NCBI GenBank assembly: GCA_037974665.1
Contig: CM075765.1
Coordinates: 5,957,501 to 6,021,500, forward strand
Direction of reading: 5' to 3'
Length of the DNA: 64,000 nucleotides
Source of the DNA: Ehretia macrophylla
Lineage: Eukaryota > Streptophyta > Magnoliopsida > Boraginales > Ehretiaceae
Shown: positions 1 through 11,503 of the stretch, piece after piece
How positions within the stretch are numbered: the stretch's first letter is position 1
Layout of the letters: each line of letters opens with the position of its first letter
Translations under genes and position numbers: made by a program
Notes under the pieces: model-generated
Databases searched by the model: none
What the model saw: only the letters and a program-made list of their open reading frames with translations
What the model was told of the DNA's origin: nothing

Positions 1-260
1 GACAACTTTGATATTAAATTTGTGAGATTATTCTCCTCAAGTTCTCAAGAACTTTTTCGAACTTATCAAGATTATTCTTGTGGCGTTCAACTCTGACTTA
101 TCAAACGAGATCTCCATCCTCATTTGTGGCGTCCTCAACTATACCAAGGTTCTAGCTTTGCTAAGCATAGGGTCGCGGTTCCATCCAATCCTGAAAGGTC
201 TTGGGGTCGTTTGCCATATTTGGTGTTGGGTCGCATCACATGTTGGCGTGGTTCGTATCA
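1..260 (+). repeat. 5' LTR (3' portion only) of the gag-only gypsy element
   Basis: Nearly identical to 3902-4161 with scattered substitutions. It ends in ..GTATCA immediately before the primer binding site. The short open frame inside (80-268) is LTR sequence and not a gene. Confidence 0.9.
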
Positions 261-262
261 GT

Positions 263-275
263 TGGTAATCAGAGC
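263..275 (+). other. Primer binding site, initiator-Met tRNA type
   Basis: TGGTAATCAGAGC lies two bases after the LTR end. It matches the usual plant TGGTATCAGAGC site complementary to the 3' end of initiator tRNA-Met, with one extra A. Confidence 0.8.
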
Positions 276-1095
276 TTAGGTTAATCAGGTTTGCCTATCC
301 TTTTCTTGTTTTATTGGTCAATTTCGTGTGTCTAGGTTTAGGGTTTAAGTTTCTTTCTTCGTTCTTGATTGAGTCTTGTTTCTATTCCTTTTCTTGATTC
401 CTCGTTCTTGCTAGTTTTTCAATTCCGTGTCTTTCTAGTTTTCAATTCTGTTTTCTTGCTGTCAATTTCGTTTCTTGTTTAGCTTTCAATTGGCCAAACC
501 CTATAATCTTGAATTAGGGTTTCTTGTGCTTCTAAATTTGAATTCTTGTGACTTGCTCATTGTGTTTCGTTTCTGGAAAAGAAAAAAAAAACAGAAAAGA
601 AAAGTCAAGAAAAGAAAGAAAAACAAACAAAAACGAAACAAAAAAAAAAAAAAAGATAGCAAAAGGTCTGAAAAACATATTTTGTTGAATCAGCCTTCAA
701 GACCAAACTTTTCTAAAGGAAAACGACATTCTGAGCATAACTCACTGCTTTGCAGTGAGCATTACCCTCTTAGGGCCAAATTCCATCGTTTAGTATGAGT
801 TTTGGGCATTTTTGTGTTTTCTATTAGATTTTTCTCAACTTTCCTTATTTCTCTAGGTTTCCTTCTTCGGGTTTTGTTCAATTTTCTTTGTCTAACTTTG
901 TTTCCAGAGTCTTAGTGGTATAAAAATAAAAAAAAAGTCAAATTCCGAAATAGAATATTACGCTGCTTGGTATTCTTGGTAAGTTCTAGGGACTTGAAAG
1001 AGAATACGAGAGGACAAAGGCAGAGTGTGTGAGAATATTATAGGGTAAAAGCCAAATTCAGTTGAGTGAAACACGTGAGGGAATGAAATTTAATC
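276..1095 (+). other. Untranslated leader of the gag-only element
   Basis: About 820 bases of T-rich then A-rich sequence between primer site and gag start, including an A-rich tract at about 577-660. A lysine-rich open frame across the A-rich tract is a composition artefact. No promoter or gene is seen. Confidence 0.6.
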
Positions 1096-3060
1096 ATGTC
1101 TCAAAATCAAGTAGACAACATTAATGAAGGTGTTCAACAACCCGTTTGACAAAACTTACAGATGCAGGCATTGATGGGAGAGATGAGACGAATGATGAGG
1201 GCTGAATTGGAGCAGATTCATGAGAGGTTGGATAGGGTAGAACAGAGGCCGGAAAGGGTGCAACTACCAGTTGTTCCGAATGCACCAAGGAGGAACAGAT
1301 TGCAGCAAAGAGTTGAAGATGTTGATGAGATCGATGATGAAGGTTTAGATGAAGAGTTTGATAGAGTTTCGGTGGGCAGCAATAGGCGACATGGTCGGGA
1401 TAGAGATGCTAGGGATCGTGTTGATCGAGTTGATAGCAACTTAGGAAGCATCAAGATAAAGATTCCTGCGTTTCAAGGAATGAGTGATCCGGAAGCCTAT
1501 CTTGAGTGGGAAAAGAAGATTGAGTTGGTGTTTGATTGCCACAACTATTCTGAGTTGAAAAAGGTAAAGCTTGCTGGCATTGAATTTATTGATTATGCTA
1601 TTGTGTGGTGGGATCAATTGTGTCTCAATAGGAGGCGGAATGGAGAACATCCTGTGGCAACTTGGGATGAGATGAAGAGAGTAATGAGGAGGCGATTTGT
1701 ACCCAATCATTATTGCAGGGACTTATACCTCAAGCTGCAAGGTCTTCATCAAGGTAATAAAAGTGTGGATGATTATTACAAAGAGATGGAGATGGCTATG
1801 ATTAGAGCCAATGTAGAGGAAGATTGGGATGCAACAATGGCTAGATTTCTGAATGGACTGAATCGAGAAATTGCTAACACCATTAAGTTGCATCATTATG
1901 TTGAGTTAGAAGATTTGGTGCATATGGCAATTAAGGTGGAGAAGCAATTGAAGAGGGGTGGTTCAGGACCAAGGCTAGCCCAGCAACACTCAAGTGCATC
2001 ACCTTGGAGGTCGAGTTACCCAAGAAAGGAGGAGAGTTCGACTACTTCCAAGGTCAAGCCCGAGCCCAAAACATCCACCCATGCCATGACTTCTCAAGGT
2101 AAAACAGCCCCTCCTACAACTCGTTCTAGTGATATTAAATGTTTTACATGTCAGGGATGAGGTCACATAGCTAGCCAATGCCCAAACAAGAGGGCAATTT
2201 TGGAAAGTAGGGAGATTGAGTCTGAAGACGAAATACATTTTGATGACATGCCCATACTAGAGGACACCGAAGTAGGTGAAGAAGAGGAATTTTGGACAGA
2301 TTATGGAGAGATGCTTGGATTAGTGGCACGACGAGCTTTGATCTTGCAAGCTAAAGAGGAGGAAGAAGTAGTGCAACGTGAGAACATCTTTCATACTCGT
2401 TGCCACGTGAAAGATAAGGTATGTAGTGTTATTATTGATGGTGGTAGTTGTACTAACGTTGTTAGTGCTTCAATGGTTGACAAGCTAGGGCTCACAACAA
2501 TTAAGCATCCACGTCTATACAAGCTGTAATGGTTGAACGATTGTGTGAGGTAAGGGTTACAAAACAGGTTGTGGTACCGTTTCGCATTGGGAAATATGAG
2601 GATGAAGTGTTGTATGATGTGGTACCTATGCATGCTGGACATCTTCTCTTAGGAAGACCATGGCAATTAGATCGACGTGTGCAACATAATGGCTTCACCA
2701 ACAAGTACTCATTCATGTTCAATCAGCGGACAATCACTTTAGTTCCGATGACACCAAAACAAGTTTATGAGGATCAAGTGAGGTTACAAAAATTGAGTGA
2801 TCAAAAGAATTTGAGTGATCAAAAGAATATGAGAGAACAAAAGAATGAGAGTGGGAAAAAGGTCGAATCTGGAGAGGAAGTAAGAAGAGAGCAAAATCTT
2901 TTAAACACTAATCAACTTGACTGTGCATTGCCTAGTGTTGTTGTTTCTCTCTTGTAGGATTTTGAGGAAGTGTTTCCCGAGGACATACCACATGGTCTAC
3001 CACCTAGGCTGGTCTTTGAACCAGGAGGATTTGAGGACAAATCCTTCTCAAGAGGGGGGG
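1096..3060 (+). pseudogene. Broken gag-protease polyprotein of the gag-only gypsy element
   Basis: The natural start is probably ATG 1096, because the frame continues in register into the longer open stretch from 1162. The retrotransposon gag core (PF03732 type) spans about 1450-1960, with the DPEAYLEWEKK start and a long helical body. A CCHC zinc knuckle at about 2140-2190 is split by a stop. A protease-like domain follows, with DGGSCTNV at about 2440 and a downstream LLGRPW motif at about 2646. Lesions are stops at 1147 and 2158 (both look like CGA to TGA), a stop at 2527 (CAA to TAA), a single-base loss near 2545, and TAG at 2956 where the duplicated copy still reads CAG. After the start of the RT region (near 3000) the frame jumps to a Pol C-terminal tail, so RT, RNase H and integrase are missing. 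Confidence 0.85.
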
Positions 3061-3384
3061 GGGTGATGAAGAACCAGCCTTGAGCGTCCACATTCAATGA
3101 ACCAATTAAGCGTCCACATTCAATGAAGAGAGGAAGTAAGAAGAGAGCAAAATCTTTTAAACACTAATCAACTTGATTGTGCATTGCCTAGTATTGTTGT
3201 TTCTCTCTTGCAGGATTTTCAGGAAGTGTTTCCCAAGGACATACCACATGGTCTACCACCTAGGCTGGTCTTTGAACTAGGAGGATTTGAGGACAAATCC
3301 TTCTCAAGAGGGGGGGAATGATGAAGAACCAGCCTTGAGCGTCCACATTCAATGAACCAATTGAGCGTCCACATTCAATGAACC
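2873..3384 (+). repeat. 256-bp tandem duplication spanning pol tail, polypurine tract and LTR start
   Basis: The segment beginning at 2873 repeats with a 256-base offset from 3129. Each copy carries the pol-tail frame, the G-rich tract and the first bases of the LTR. The two copies differ by a few substitutions, including TAG in the first against CAG in the second. The LTR start therefore appears twice, at 3064 and 3319. Confidence 0.85.
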
Positions 3385-4161
3385 AATTGAAGCGTCCACA
3401 TTCAATGAACCAATTGGGCGTCCACATTCATTGAACCTTTTGGGCGAATTTTCCAGCAAAGATTCAAGTCAAGATTCTATTTTCAATATTCAAGAACTTC
3501 AAAATTCTTCAAAAAGTTTCAAGAAGATTTGAAGATTTAGTCAAGATTTGATTACTTTGTAATTCTATTCTAGTTTTAGTTTTCAGTTTTAGTTTAATTT
3601 CCTATGGACGAATTTAGGTGTTCACACTAAGAAAGATACTTTCTTGAGCTGCAAGATTAGGTGTTCACACTAGAAATGAACTTTTCTTGGGCTACAAGTT
3701 TGCTTCCTTTTTAGTTACTATTCACATCACTATTTACGTGAATAGTTAATAGGAGTCTTTTCTTGGTCTCCAAGTTTGTTTCCTTTGACCTAGTTACTAT
3801 TCACATTTTTCTATTTCAGCTAGGGTTTAGGAGTCTTTTCTAATTAGGAAACTTTTTTGTTCTTTGCCTATATAAGGCTGATTTATAAGAAATAATAAAA
3901 AGACAACTTTGATATTAAATTTGTGAGATTATTCTCCTCAAGTTCTCAAGAACTTTTTTGAACTTATCAAGATTATTCTTGTGGCGTTCAACTCTGACTT
4001 ATCAAACGAGATCTCCATCCTCGTTTGTGGCATCCTCAACTATACCAAGATTCTACCTTTGCTAATCATAGGGTCGCGGTTCCATCCAATCCTGAAAGGT
4101 CTTGGGGTCGTTTGCCATATTTGGTGTTGGGTCGCGTCACATGTTGGCGTGGTTCGTATCA
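3319..4161 (+). repeat. 3' LTR of the gag-only gypsy element
   Basis: Starts TGATGAAG directly after the polypurine tract AAGAGGGGGGGAA and ends GTATCA, 843 bases. The last 260 bases match 1-260. It carries a short tandem array at 3337-3440 and the start of a duplicated LTR lies upstream at 3064. Confidence 0.85.
3337..3440 (+). repeat. Minisatellite inside the LTR, about 4 units of 25-26 bp
   Basis: The unit contains GCGTCCACATTCAATGAACC and repeats four times with one-base spacing changes. It sits at the very start of the LTR (U3), where such arrays often carry promoter elements. There are no unique spacers, so it is not a CRISPR array. Confidence 0.85.
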
Positions 4162-4281
4162 AGTATGCTCCCTACGGTAGGTGGCATTATTCTTAGACTT
4201 AGCGACTTGATCTAAAATTGGGAATTTACATAAATGATGTTAGTGGAGCGACCACCCTATGGTAGAGTTCTAGGCTATACA
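4162..4281 (+). other. Copia-1 leader fragment left of solo LTR D
   Basis: A short non-coding stretch with 'CTCCCTACGGTAGGTGGCAT'. It resembles the CTCCCTACG / TCTCTACGGAGTAAG motifs found right of the next insertion at about 7894 and 7980. Together with the matching target duplication this places both pieces in one 5' untranslated region of copia-1. Confidence 0.6.
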
Positions 4282-7200
4282 TGTGAGGCCGGATCTCGAT
4301 TTGCGTGCGATACCTCATTTAGCGTGTCCTAACCTAGAATTTCGTGCCTTGACTTAGGTTCAAGAGTCGTGTCTTTTTTTATGTGCCATGCATCGAATTA
4401 TGTGCATTCATTTAGGGTTGCATGCATTTACTTGGGAAACGTGCATTCGTCTCGTAGTTTGTGCTTTACCCCGTAGTGCGTGCCCTAAACCTAGGAAAGC
4501 ATGCCCGCACGCTAATCAAGAAAGCATCTTACACGAAGCACTAGATTATTAACTAATCCTACAAACTCCACTAACTAATATTAAAATGCTAAGTCAATGC
4601 ACTAGAAGACAAAACTTCACCAAAAGCTAAACATTCTTATTCTTTATTCTTTATTCTTTTGCATATCCCAAGTACACACAATAAAATAATGCTCAAAACA
4701 TAACAAAATTCAGATTTGAACATTAGCTTTGGCCGACCACATGATGCATTTAACAAGAATTTGCATAAATTAAACTAAGCCTAGACAAACTATGACAATT
4801 ACTTCAAACAATGCATTAAAAAAATGACCTGAAACCCTACCCAATGCTCTACATTCTCGGCCCACTCAAATGCCCATGCTAAGACAATTCAAAACATGCT
4901 TTAGATGACACAAAATCAGAAATTTTAGAAGCTCAAGGCCGACACATGCTCACACAAACATTTCATTCTTTTCAAACTTCTCATTCTCTCATTTACACAC
5001 ACTCTCTCTCGGCCTTGGCTGCAACCTTAGGCTCCATAGCTTAAGCTCTCATTCTAAGGCTCTCCTAGACATTCAAGACTCTAAGGAACTCGACCATAGC
5101 AGCCCAAGCAAGCAAGAAGCAAGAAAAGATGCATGCAAGCTCTTAGAGCTCTTCATTTCGGCCCTAGGTATGTTTGATAGCTTTTCTTTCATCTCCCTTT
5201 TGTTCTAACCACATGCACATACTAAGAACATGGTAACTCAGCTAGGAATTAAGGAAATCAAGCAATATCTCTCGGCCAAACAAGGAGAAAAGACGTTTTT
5301 GTGCATGTTCAAGAGTTTTGAGCATCATTTGTTGTCAATAGGCTAAGGTGAGGGTTAATCCTTTTTAAAAGCTTTCAAAAATCACATGCATGCCTTCATA
5401 TATCTAGATTTACCTCTGTACTTGTTGTATATGTGTGTGCATGAGCTTATATAACCATGCATGGCAAGATATTCGGTTAGAACTTGAAGATAGGCAAAAT
5501 CGCGTAGCTGGCAGATTTCTGACTTGTTAGAACGAAGTGTATTTGGCTTGGTAAATGATGTTTAAAATGCGTGAAAATTGGTAAGTGACTATTTTTTCCA
5601 GTTCTAAGCATTTTTTGTAGAAATATGCCAAGGCCAATTTGGACTCTAAGGTCTCCAAAATGGCAAAACACCGAAAGGTGTCTAAATCTGGAAAATCTGG
5701 GAAAATGGAGCAGGTTTTTGGCAGCTCACTGTCCTTGTAGAACGAAACAGTTTTGACCTATTAAACGATATCTAAAATGCATGAAATTTGGTAGCTTGCT
5801 ATATTTTTCAGTTCTGGACATTTTTATCAGAAATCGACTAAAGCTAAATCTGACCCTAAGACCCTCAAAAATGGCAAGTATTAAAATATGTACGAATCTA
5901 AACAGTTTTGCGTAGTCTCACGGTTTTAGCTATAGCTCTTGAATCCGAACTCCAAATGATGCGAGGTTTGTTTCTGGATTCAAATCACTCATTAAGATTT
6001 AATTTGACATTTTGTTCACTGGAATTGGAGATTGGTTGCTTGTCTAAATGATTGTGGGAAAATAGACCATTGCGGTGAGGTTTTTATCTAGTGATATGCT
6101 TTGAAAATTATTATAACTCCTCTTGTGGTATTGAAAGCTTGGGATTGTGGCACTTGGATGTTATGTGGACTGTTTTGGATGATTGAAGATGTTTTAATTA
6201 ATCGATGCATGGCTTGGGTTTAATTACGTGACAACTTGTGGCTTAATCGCACGTGTAAGCATGAATTGAAACCCTATTGACTATGAAAACTCGCTAAGTG
6301 TTGATCCTATGGTTATTGTGTCTAATGGTGTGATTAGTGGGCTGCCTAATAAATATTAAGTATGCTTGAAATGTGATTTCCGATGATTACATGTTAATAA
6401 GTAGACCTTTTTTGCACCCGGTCTCATGTAAACGCCGTTGTATGCTTGTATAACCTTATTACTTGATTACGTGAACCCCGAAATGAGTTATATGACTTGA
6501 TTTACATGTGTTACTTGGCTGCCCGTTTAATATTCATATAACTCCATGTATTTTACAAGTGAAATTACATGTCAAAGCATGTCTTGTGTGTTTACTTGTC
6601 AATGTGCGATCTTATAACTACACGGAGGCAACCTACTTTGTTGTCCTCCTAATGTGATATGCTAAATGTTATAAATGTGTATTGCATACAAGGTTGCAAC
6701 CTTTCATTCTGGCGTGGTAGCGTTTCACGCACATCGGGTGGCATCGGGCTTGCCGGTGCAACCGTAACTATCATTGTCCAATTCCCTCTCTCGATTTGGG
6801 GCTAGACTTCCTCCGAGAGTTGGGTCGTAGGATTTCGGGGTACATCCGGAGTACACCAATTTGGCGTGATAAGTGGATGATTTGAAGTCGGCCGCAACAA
6901 CTGTTATTAGAAATGAATTGAGAGCAAAAGCTCACTGTATCCTTTTCACTATGTGTATAAGTACTCTCGCTTGGTTCCTAGAGAACCTCGGGGAGGAAAG
7001 ACGGGTAATTGTGTTCTTTTACTTTTATATTACATTATAAACTTACTTGTGTTATATGTCATGCTTTCAAAAAGGGTTTTCATAAGTTGAACCGGAAAAA
7101 AAGAGTTTCAAAACGTATTTCTCATTCCCCCTTGCTGAGTTCATAAGGACTCACCCTATTTTATTATCACAGGTGAAGAAGATCAGGAACAGGTACCCGT

Positions 7201-7862
7201 GGATAACGTGCTTATTGATGACTCGTTGGATTGATTGCCTGCCCTACGTGTTTTACTTGACTGTGGCTATTTTGTAAACGATATGTTTGTTTTGAAGAAT
7301 ATCTCTTATGTTGTTGTCATTGTTATTGTAAAAAACCCTCGTTGTAATTTGGGGTCTAATTTTGATTTGTACTATTTATAACTAGACAGACACCCTATTT
7401 GATCGTTTTACTACTTTGATTAGCAACTACTACATGCTTATGAAGTATTAGGCAAAGGGCTAAGTAAAATGAATCTATCCAATCTTAAGCAGGTACTCAT
7501 TTGTAAACTAAGACCAACAGGTACTTGTGTAACAGGGATTGACAAATAAACGAGACATAGTTATCATGTTAGGTTGTTAATCAAACGAGACTTCGAGATA
7601 ACTAGTAGTCATTTCGATTGGTGATAAATAGTAATCTTAGTTGGAAATGAATTTGAGATTGAAAGTTTTGAGGCGTTTAGAAAATTAGGTCAAACTAAAA
7701 AGCCCAATTATAGCCGTTATGCTACCGGTTTTTCGAAAATCTTTTGGAGTTCTAGGCTAACGTTAAGTGTTAAATCTTAATGAATGATTAAGTATGTGAA
7801 ATGGTATAAATGATTAGATCACACCCTAGTCTAGCCTCTATAGGTCGGGTTGGGGCGTGACA
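4282..7862 (+). mobile_element. Solo LTR D of a Ty3/gypsy element with target duplication ATACA
   Basis: Begins TGTGAGGCCGG and ends GGGTTGGGGCGTGACA, the terminal pattern of the long-LTR gypsy families elsewhere in this window. It is flanked by identical 5-bp repeats ATACA at 4277-4281 and 7863-7867. No internal region, primer site or coding sequence is present, so it is a solo LTR left by LTR-LTR recombination. At 3581 bp it is about 1.1 kb longer than the other solo LTRs here, partly because of an internal duplication near 5500-5890. It carries the conserved block GTACATCCGGAGTAC at 6840. Confidence 0.85.
5505..5890 (+). repeat. Diverged tandem duplication of about 210 bp within solo LTR D
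   Basis: The stretch starting TGGCAGATTTCTGAC (about 5509) recurs diverged as TGGCAGCTCACTGTCC (about 5718). Both copies continue through TAGAACGAA, TAAAATGC, TGAAA.TTGGTA, CCAGTTCT/TCAGTTCT and AAATGGCAA. Divergence is clearly higher than between neighbouring duplicated repeats, so this is an older event within the LTR family. Confidence 0.65.
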
Positions 7863-7867
7863 ATACA

Positions 7868-8184
7868 TCACCTTATAGATATTGATAAGAGTAACCTCCC
7901 TACGAAGGCTCAAGTCTGAATTATCTAGGAAATCTCAAAAGAAATAGAATTTACACTCGACTCCAGATAGGTAGTAACCTCTCTACGGAGTAAGTGCTAT
8001 CGGATCTTAGGAACTAAGTAGTGTTAGTGTAATCGTTAGGACACTAGCATAGTTAAAAGGGTTATCTATGTTTGTGCACTTGCATTAATAAGTTCCTATT
8101 ATTATATTCTCATGCATGCCATACATATATGTCTTACATAATTTTCTCATACTTAATTATGTTGCATACAAGTATTCTATTCCC
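7868..8184 (+). other. Copia-1 leader right of solo LTR D
   Basis: Non-coding stretch between the target duplication and the copia-1 gag start. It repeats the CTCCCTACG / CTCTACGG leader motifs. No gene is seen. Confidence 0.55.
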
Positions 8185-11100
8185 ATGTCTATATTCGATT
8201 CAAAAGGAAAATTAACTGGATATAATTATAGAGACTGAAAAAGAAAACTTGGACATAATACTCGAAAATCGCAGGTATGCATATGTCCTTACTCAACCAT
8301 GTCCTAAGGTTGAGGCTACTTTTGACCAATATAAAAGGGAGTTAGAGAGAAGGTAGAGGCAGGCCGATAGGCAAGCCGGTACTATTATTCTTGCCTCCGC
8401 CTCTGATACTCTACGGTCTCAGCATATGGACATAGAGCTTTCATCCGACATGATAACATCCTTGGCCACTTTAAGTAAGCTGAAGACTACTAGGATGAGA
8501 GAGGATGATTCCATCGAGACACATGTGTTGAAGATGATAGATAGTATCACTTGGTCTAAATCCTTAGGAGCCAGGATTAGTTTTCTAGAGCAGACATATA
8601 TGATTCTTAAGACATTGCCTAAATCCTTTAATCAGTTCAAGAGATAGTCCCGGTCAAGTAGGAGGAACTGGACGACTGAACAGTTGATTAAAGAGTTGGA
8701 AGTTACAAGGATTGCCAAAAAGATAGAAGGTCGAGGATTGAAGTCAAAGTCAATGATGATAAAGAACGAAGGTAAAAGACCTACTAGGAAATGTTTCATT
8801 TGTGGCCAAATAGGTCACTGGAAAGACAATTGCCCCAAGTATCTTGCCAATGGCAAGATAGGTATGTATTTTACTTTTCTCGTTGAAACTTCTTTGGTGA
8901 TTGATTCTACTGATTCCTGGATAGTAGATTCTGGATTCACTAATCATATCTGCAATTCATTGCAGGGATTTCAGCAAACGAGGATGCTAGATAAAGGAGA
9001 GTTCGCTCTGAAGTTTGACAATTGAGCGAAAGTCAAGGCCACTGTAGTTGGAAAAGTTGTTTTACATTTTAATGATGGAATGTTAGAATTAGACAATGTT
9101 TATTATGTTCTAGACATGCGAAAGAATCTTATTTCAGTTTTGTAATTAATTAACAGAGGTTATTCTATTACTTTCCATTCTGATTTAACGATTAGTAGAA
9201 ATAAAAATATTATCTGTTCTGGTAGAAAGCATGATAATTTATTCTATCTTTATCCAACTATTTCCAACGTGCATAATGTACAAACTGAATGTTCTACTTC
9301 TCTTAAAAGAAAGATTTCATCCTCCAATGGCACATACTTGTGGCACCTGCATTTAGGTCATATAAACCTGAACAAGATACAGAGGTTGGTCAAGGATGGG
9401 TCCTTGGGCTCATTAGATCTTGAACCATCCCAATTCTAACACTTCACTTGCCCTATGCCCCTTAGAGGTAAACGGTTTTTTGGTCATTTTCGGTCCGATC
9501 AAGGTTGGGAATACCTATCGGGTGAGTTCAAAGACTATCTCACACAATAGGGAATTATGACTCAGTTGATCACACCTGGCACTCCTTAGCATAATGATAT
9601 GTTTGAGCAACGAAATCGGACTCTACTAGATATGGTAAGATCAATGATGAGTCACGCGACTCTACTAATATCATTTTGGGGTTATGCCTTAGAGGCGGAA
9701 GTATACATCTTGAACCTAGTGCCTTTTAAATCAGTACCAAAGACACTTTATGAGTTATGGCTAGGGCACAAGCCCAATTTAAAGCACATCCATATTTAAG
9801 AGTATCCAGCTTATGTACTGAATAGCTTTGCTTCGAAGCTAAAACTAAGGGCTGAGATGTGTTACTTCATAGGATATCCTAAGGGAACAAGAGATGGAAT
9901 ATTCTATCATCTTAAGAAGCAGAAGGTACTAATAAGTACACATGCTAGATACTTGGAATATGATAGTGTTATCCATCGAGAGTCGAATTCAAAGGCTACA
10001 CTAGAAGAAATCACTACTGAGACTTCTACTACTATATATGTATCTATAACTTAAGCAGAAAATGAACAACAAATTCTCTTAACTACGTCGGAGCCACATC
10101 GTAGTAGGAGAATATCGAGACTACTAGAAAGATACTATGGAGAGTTTTTCAAAGCGGTCTCCCAATCAGGTTGATGATCCCACGAGTTACGATAAAACAG
10201 TAACAGGCATAAATGCGGATCATTGGCATAAGGCAATGGAATTTGAGTTGGAGTCCATGTATTCCAACAAGGTTTGGGATCTTGTAGCAGCGCCTAAAGG
10301 GGTAAAACCTATAGGGTGCAAGTGGATCTTCAAGAGAAGAAAAAAGTGGATGGGAAGGTGAAAACCTTCAAAGCTATGCTGGTGGCAAAGGGATACACTT
10401 AGAAAAAAGGGTATTGACTATGAGGACACTTTCTCACTAGTAGCCATGCTAAAATCCATAAGGATTCTCTTGGCTATCGCTTGTCATTACAATTACGAGA
10501 TATGGCAGATGGATGTCAAAACTGCACTTCTTAATGGAAATCTTGACGAGAGCATCTATATGACACAACCATACGGATTTATTGTGAAAGGCCAAGAAAA
10601 CATGGTATGTAAGCTTAAGAGGTCTATCTATGGACTTAAGCAAGCATCTAGGGAATAGAACATTCGATTCAATGAAGCAGTCAAAGCCTTTGGCTTTGAG
10701 CAGAATATTGATGAACCATGTATGTACAAGAAAAGGAATAGCCACGTTGTTGCATTTCTTGTCCTTCATATGGATGGCATCCTATTGATTGGGGATGATG
10801 TAGGGATGTTAACATCCATAAAGATTTGGTTATCTTCTTAGTTTAAAATGAAGGACTCGGGAGAAGCTAGTTATGTTCTGGGAATCAAACTCCTGCGAGA
10901 TCGCAAGAACAAAGTACTAGCATTATCCTAAGCTACATATGTTAAGAAGATATTGATCAAGTTTAACATGCTAAACTCCAAGAAGGGCTTATTTCCCTCT
11001 AGGCATGGAGTTCTACTTTCTCGAGATCAGTGTCCCAAAACTACTGATGAGGAAAAGAGCATGAGATGGATTCTATATGCGTCAATAGTTGGAAGTCTCA

Positions 11101-11498
11101 TGTATGCTATGTTATGTACTCGACCAGAAATTTTATTTGTCGTTGGCATGGTTAGCCGATATCAATCAAACCTAGGACAAGCTCATTGGGTAACAGTTAA
11201 ACATATATTCAAGTATCTTCAGATAATGAAGGATTATATGTTGGTTTAGCGAGCTAAGGATCTTACTCCGCTAGCATACACAGATTCAAACTTCGATTCT
11301 GATAGGAATTCTAGGAGATCTACTTCTGGATACGTTTTTACCCTGTCATGAGGTACAATTTCTTGGAAAAGCGTGAAGCAAATGTACATCATATATTCTT
11401 CCATGAAAGTTGAGTATATGGCAGCGTCAGAGGCTACTAAAGAAGTTGTCTGGTTAAGGAAGTTCCTGTTAGAGTTGGGAGTAGTGCCTACCGTAGAG
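8185..11498 (+). pseudogene. Copia-1 gag-pol, left part (gag, protease, integrase, RT, start of RNase H)
   Basis: Ty1/copia order is readable across many frame breaks. Gag starts at ATG 8185 with an early stop and frameshift near 8238-8250. A zinc knuckle CFICGQIGHWKDNC is at about 8793. The protease WIVDSG motif is at about 8918. The GAG-pre-integrase segment (WHLHLGH) is at about 9341. Integrase has lost its first part by deletion near 9440-9490 and resumes at the second acidic residue (RSDQGWEYLSG, about 9494). The RVT_2 domain runs about 10200-10930, with the catalytic box degraded to HMDG at 10767-10778, so polymerase activity is lost. RNase H (TSGYVFTL, YSSMKVEYMA) runs to 11498 and is cut by solo LTR A. 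At least ten stops interrupt the frame. Confidence 0.9.
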
Positions 11499-11503
11499 AA
11501 ACC

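Larger units (their letters stand above)
1..4161 (+). mobile_element. Gag-only (TR-GAG-like) Ty3/gypsy LTR retrotransposon, 5' end cut by window
   Basis: The terminal sequence at 1-260 recurs at 3902-4161, so these are the two LTRs of one element. A primer binding site follows the first copy and a G-rich polypurine tract precedes the second. Between them lie gag, a nucleocapsid knuckle and a protease-like domain, but almost no polymerase. The reading frame runs from the first residues of the reverse transcriptase region straight into sequence typical of the extreme C-terminus of gypsy Pol. The element could therefore only have moved with enzymes from a relative, as known for TR-GAG elements. 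It is now dead: three nonsense codons and a frameshift interrupt the gag-protease frame. The target duplication cannot be checked because the left flank is outside the window. Confidence 0.85.

Noticed and set aside
475-798. Lysine-rich open frame
   Set aside because: It arises from an A-rich tract in the retrotransposon leader and has no domain or conserved counterpart.
3337-3440. CRISPR-like short repeats
   Set aside because: Units are contiguous without unique spacers, in a plant LTR.
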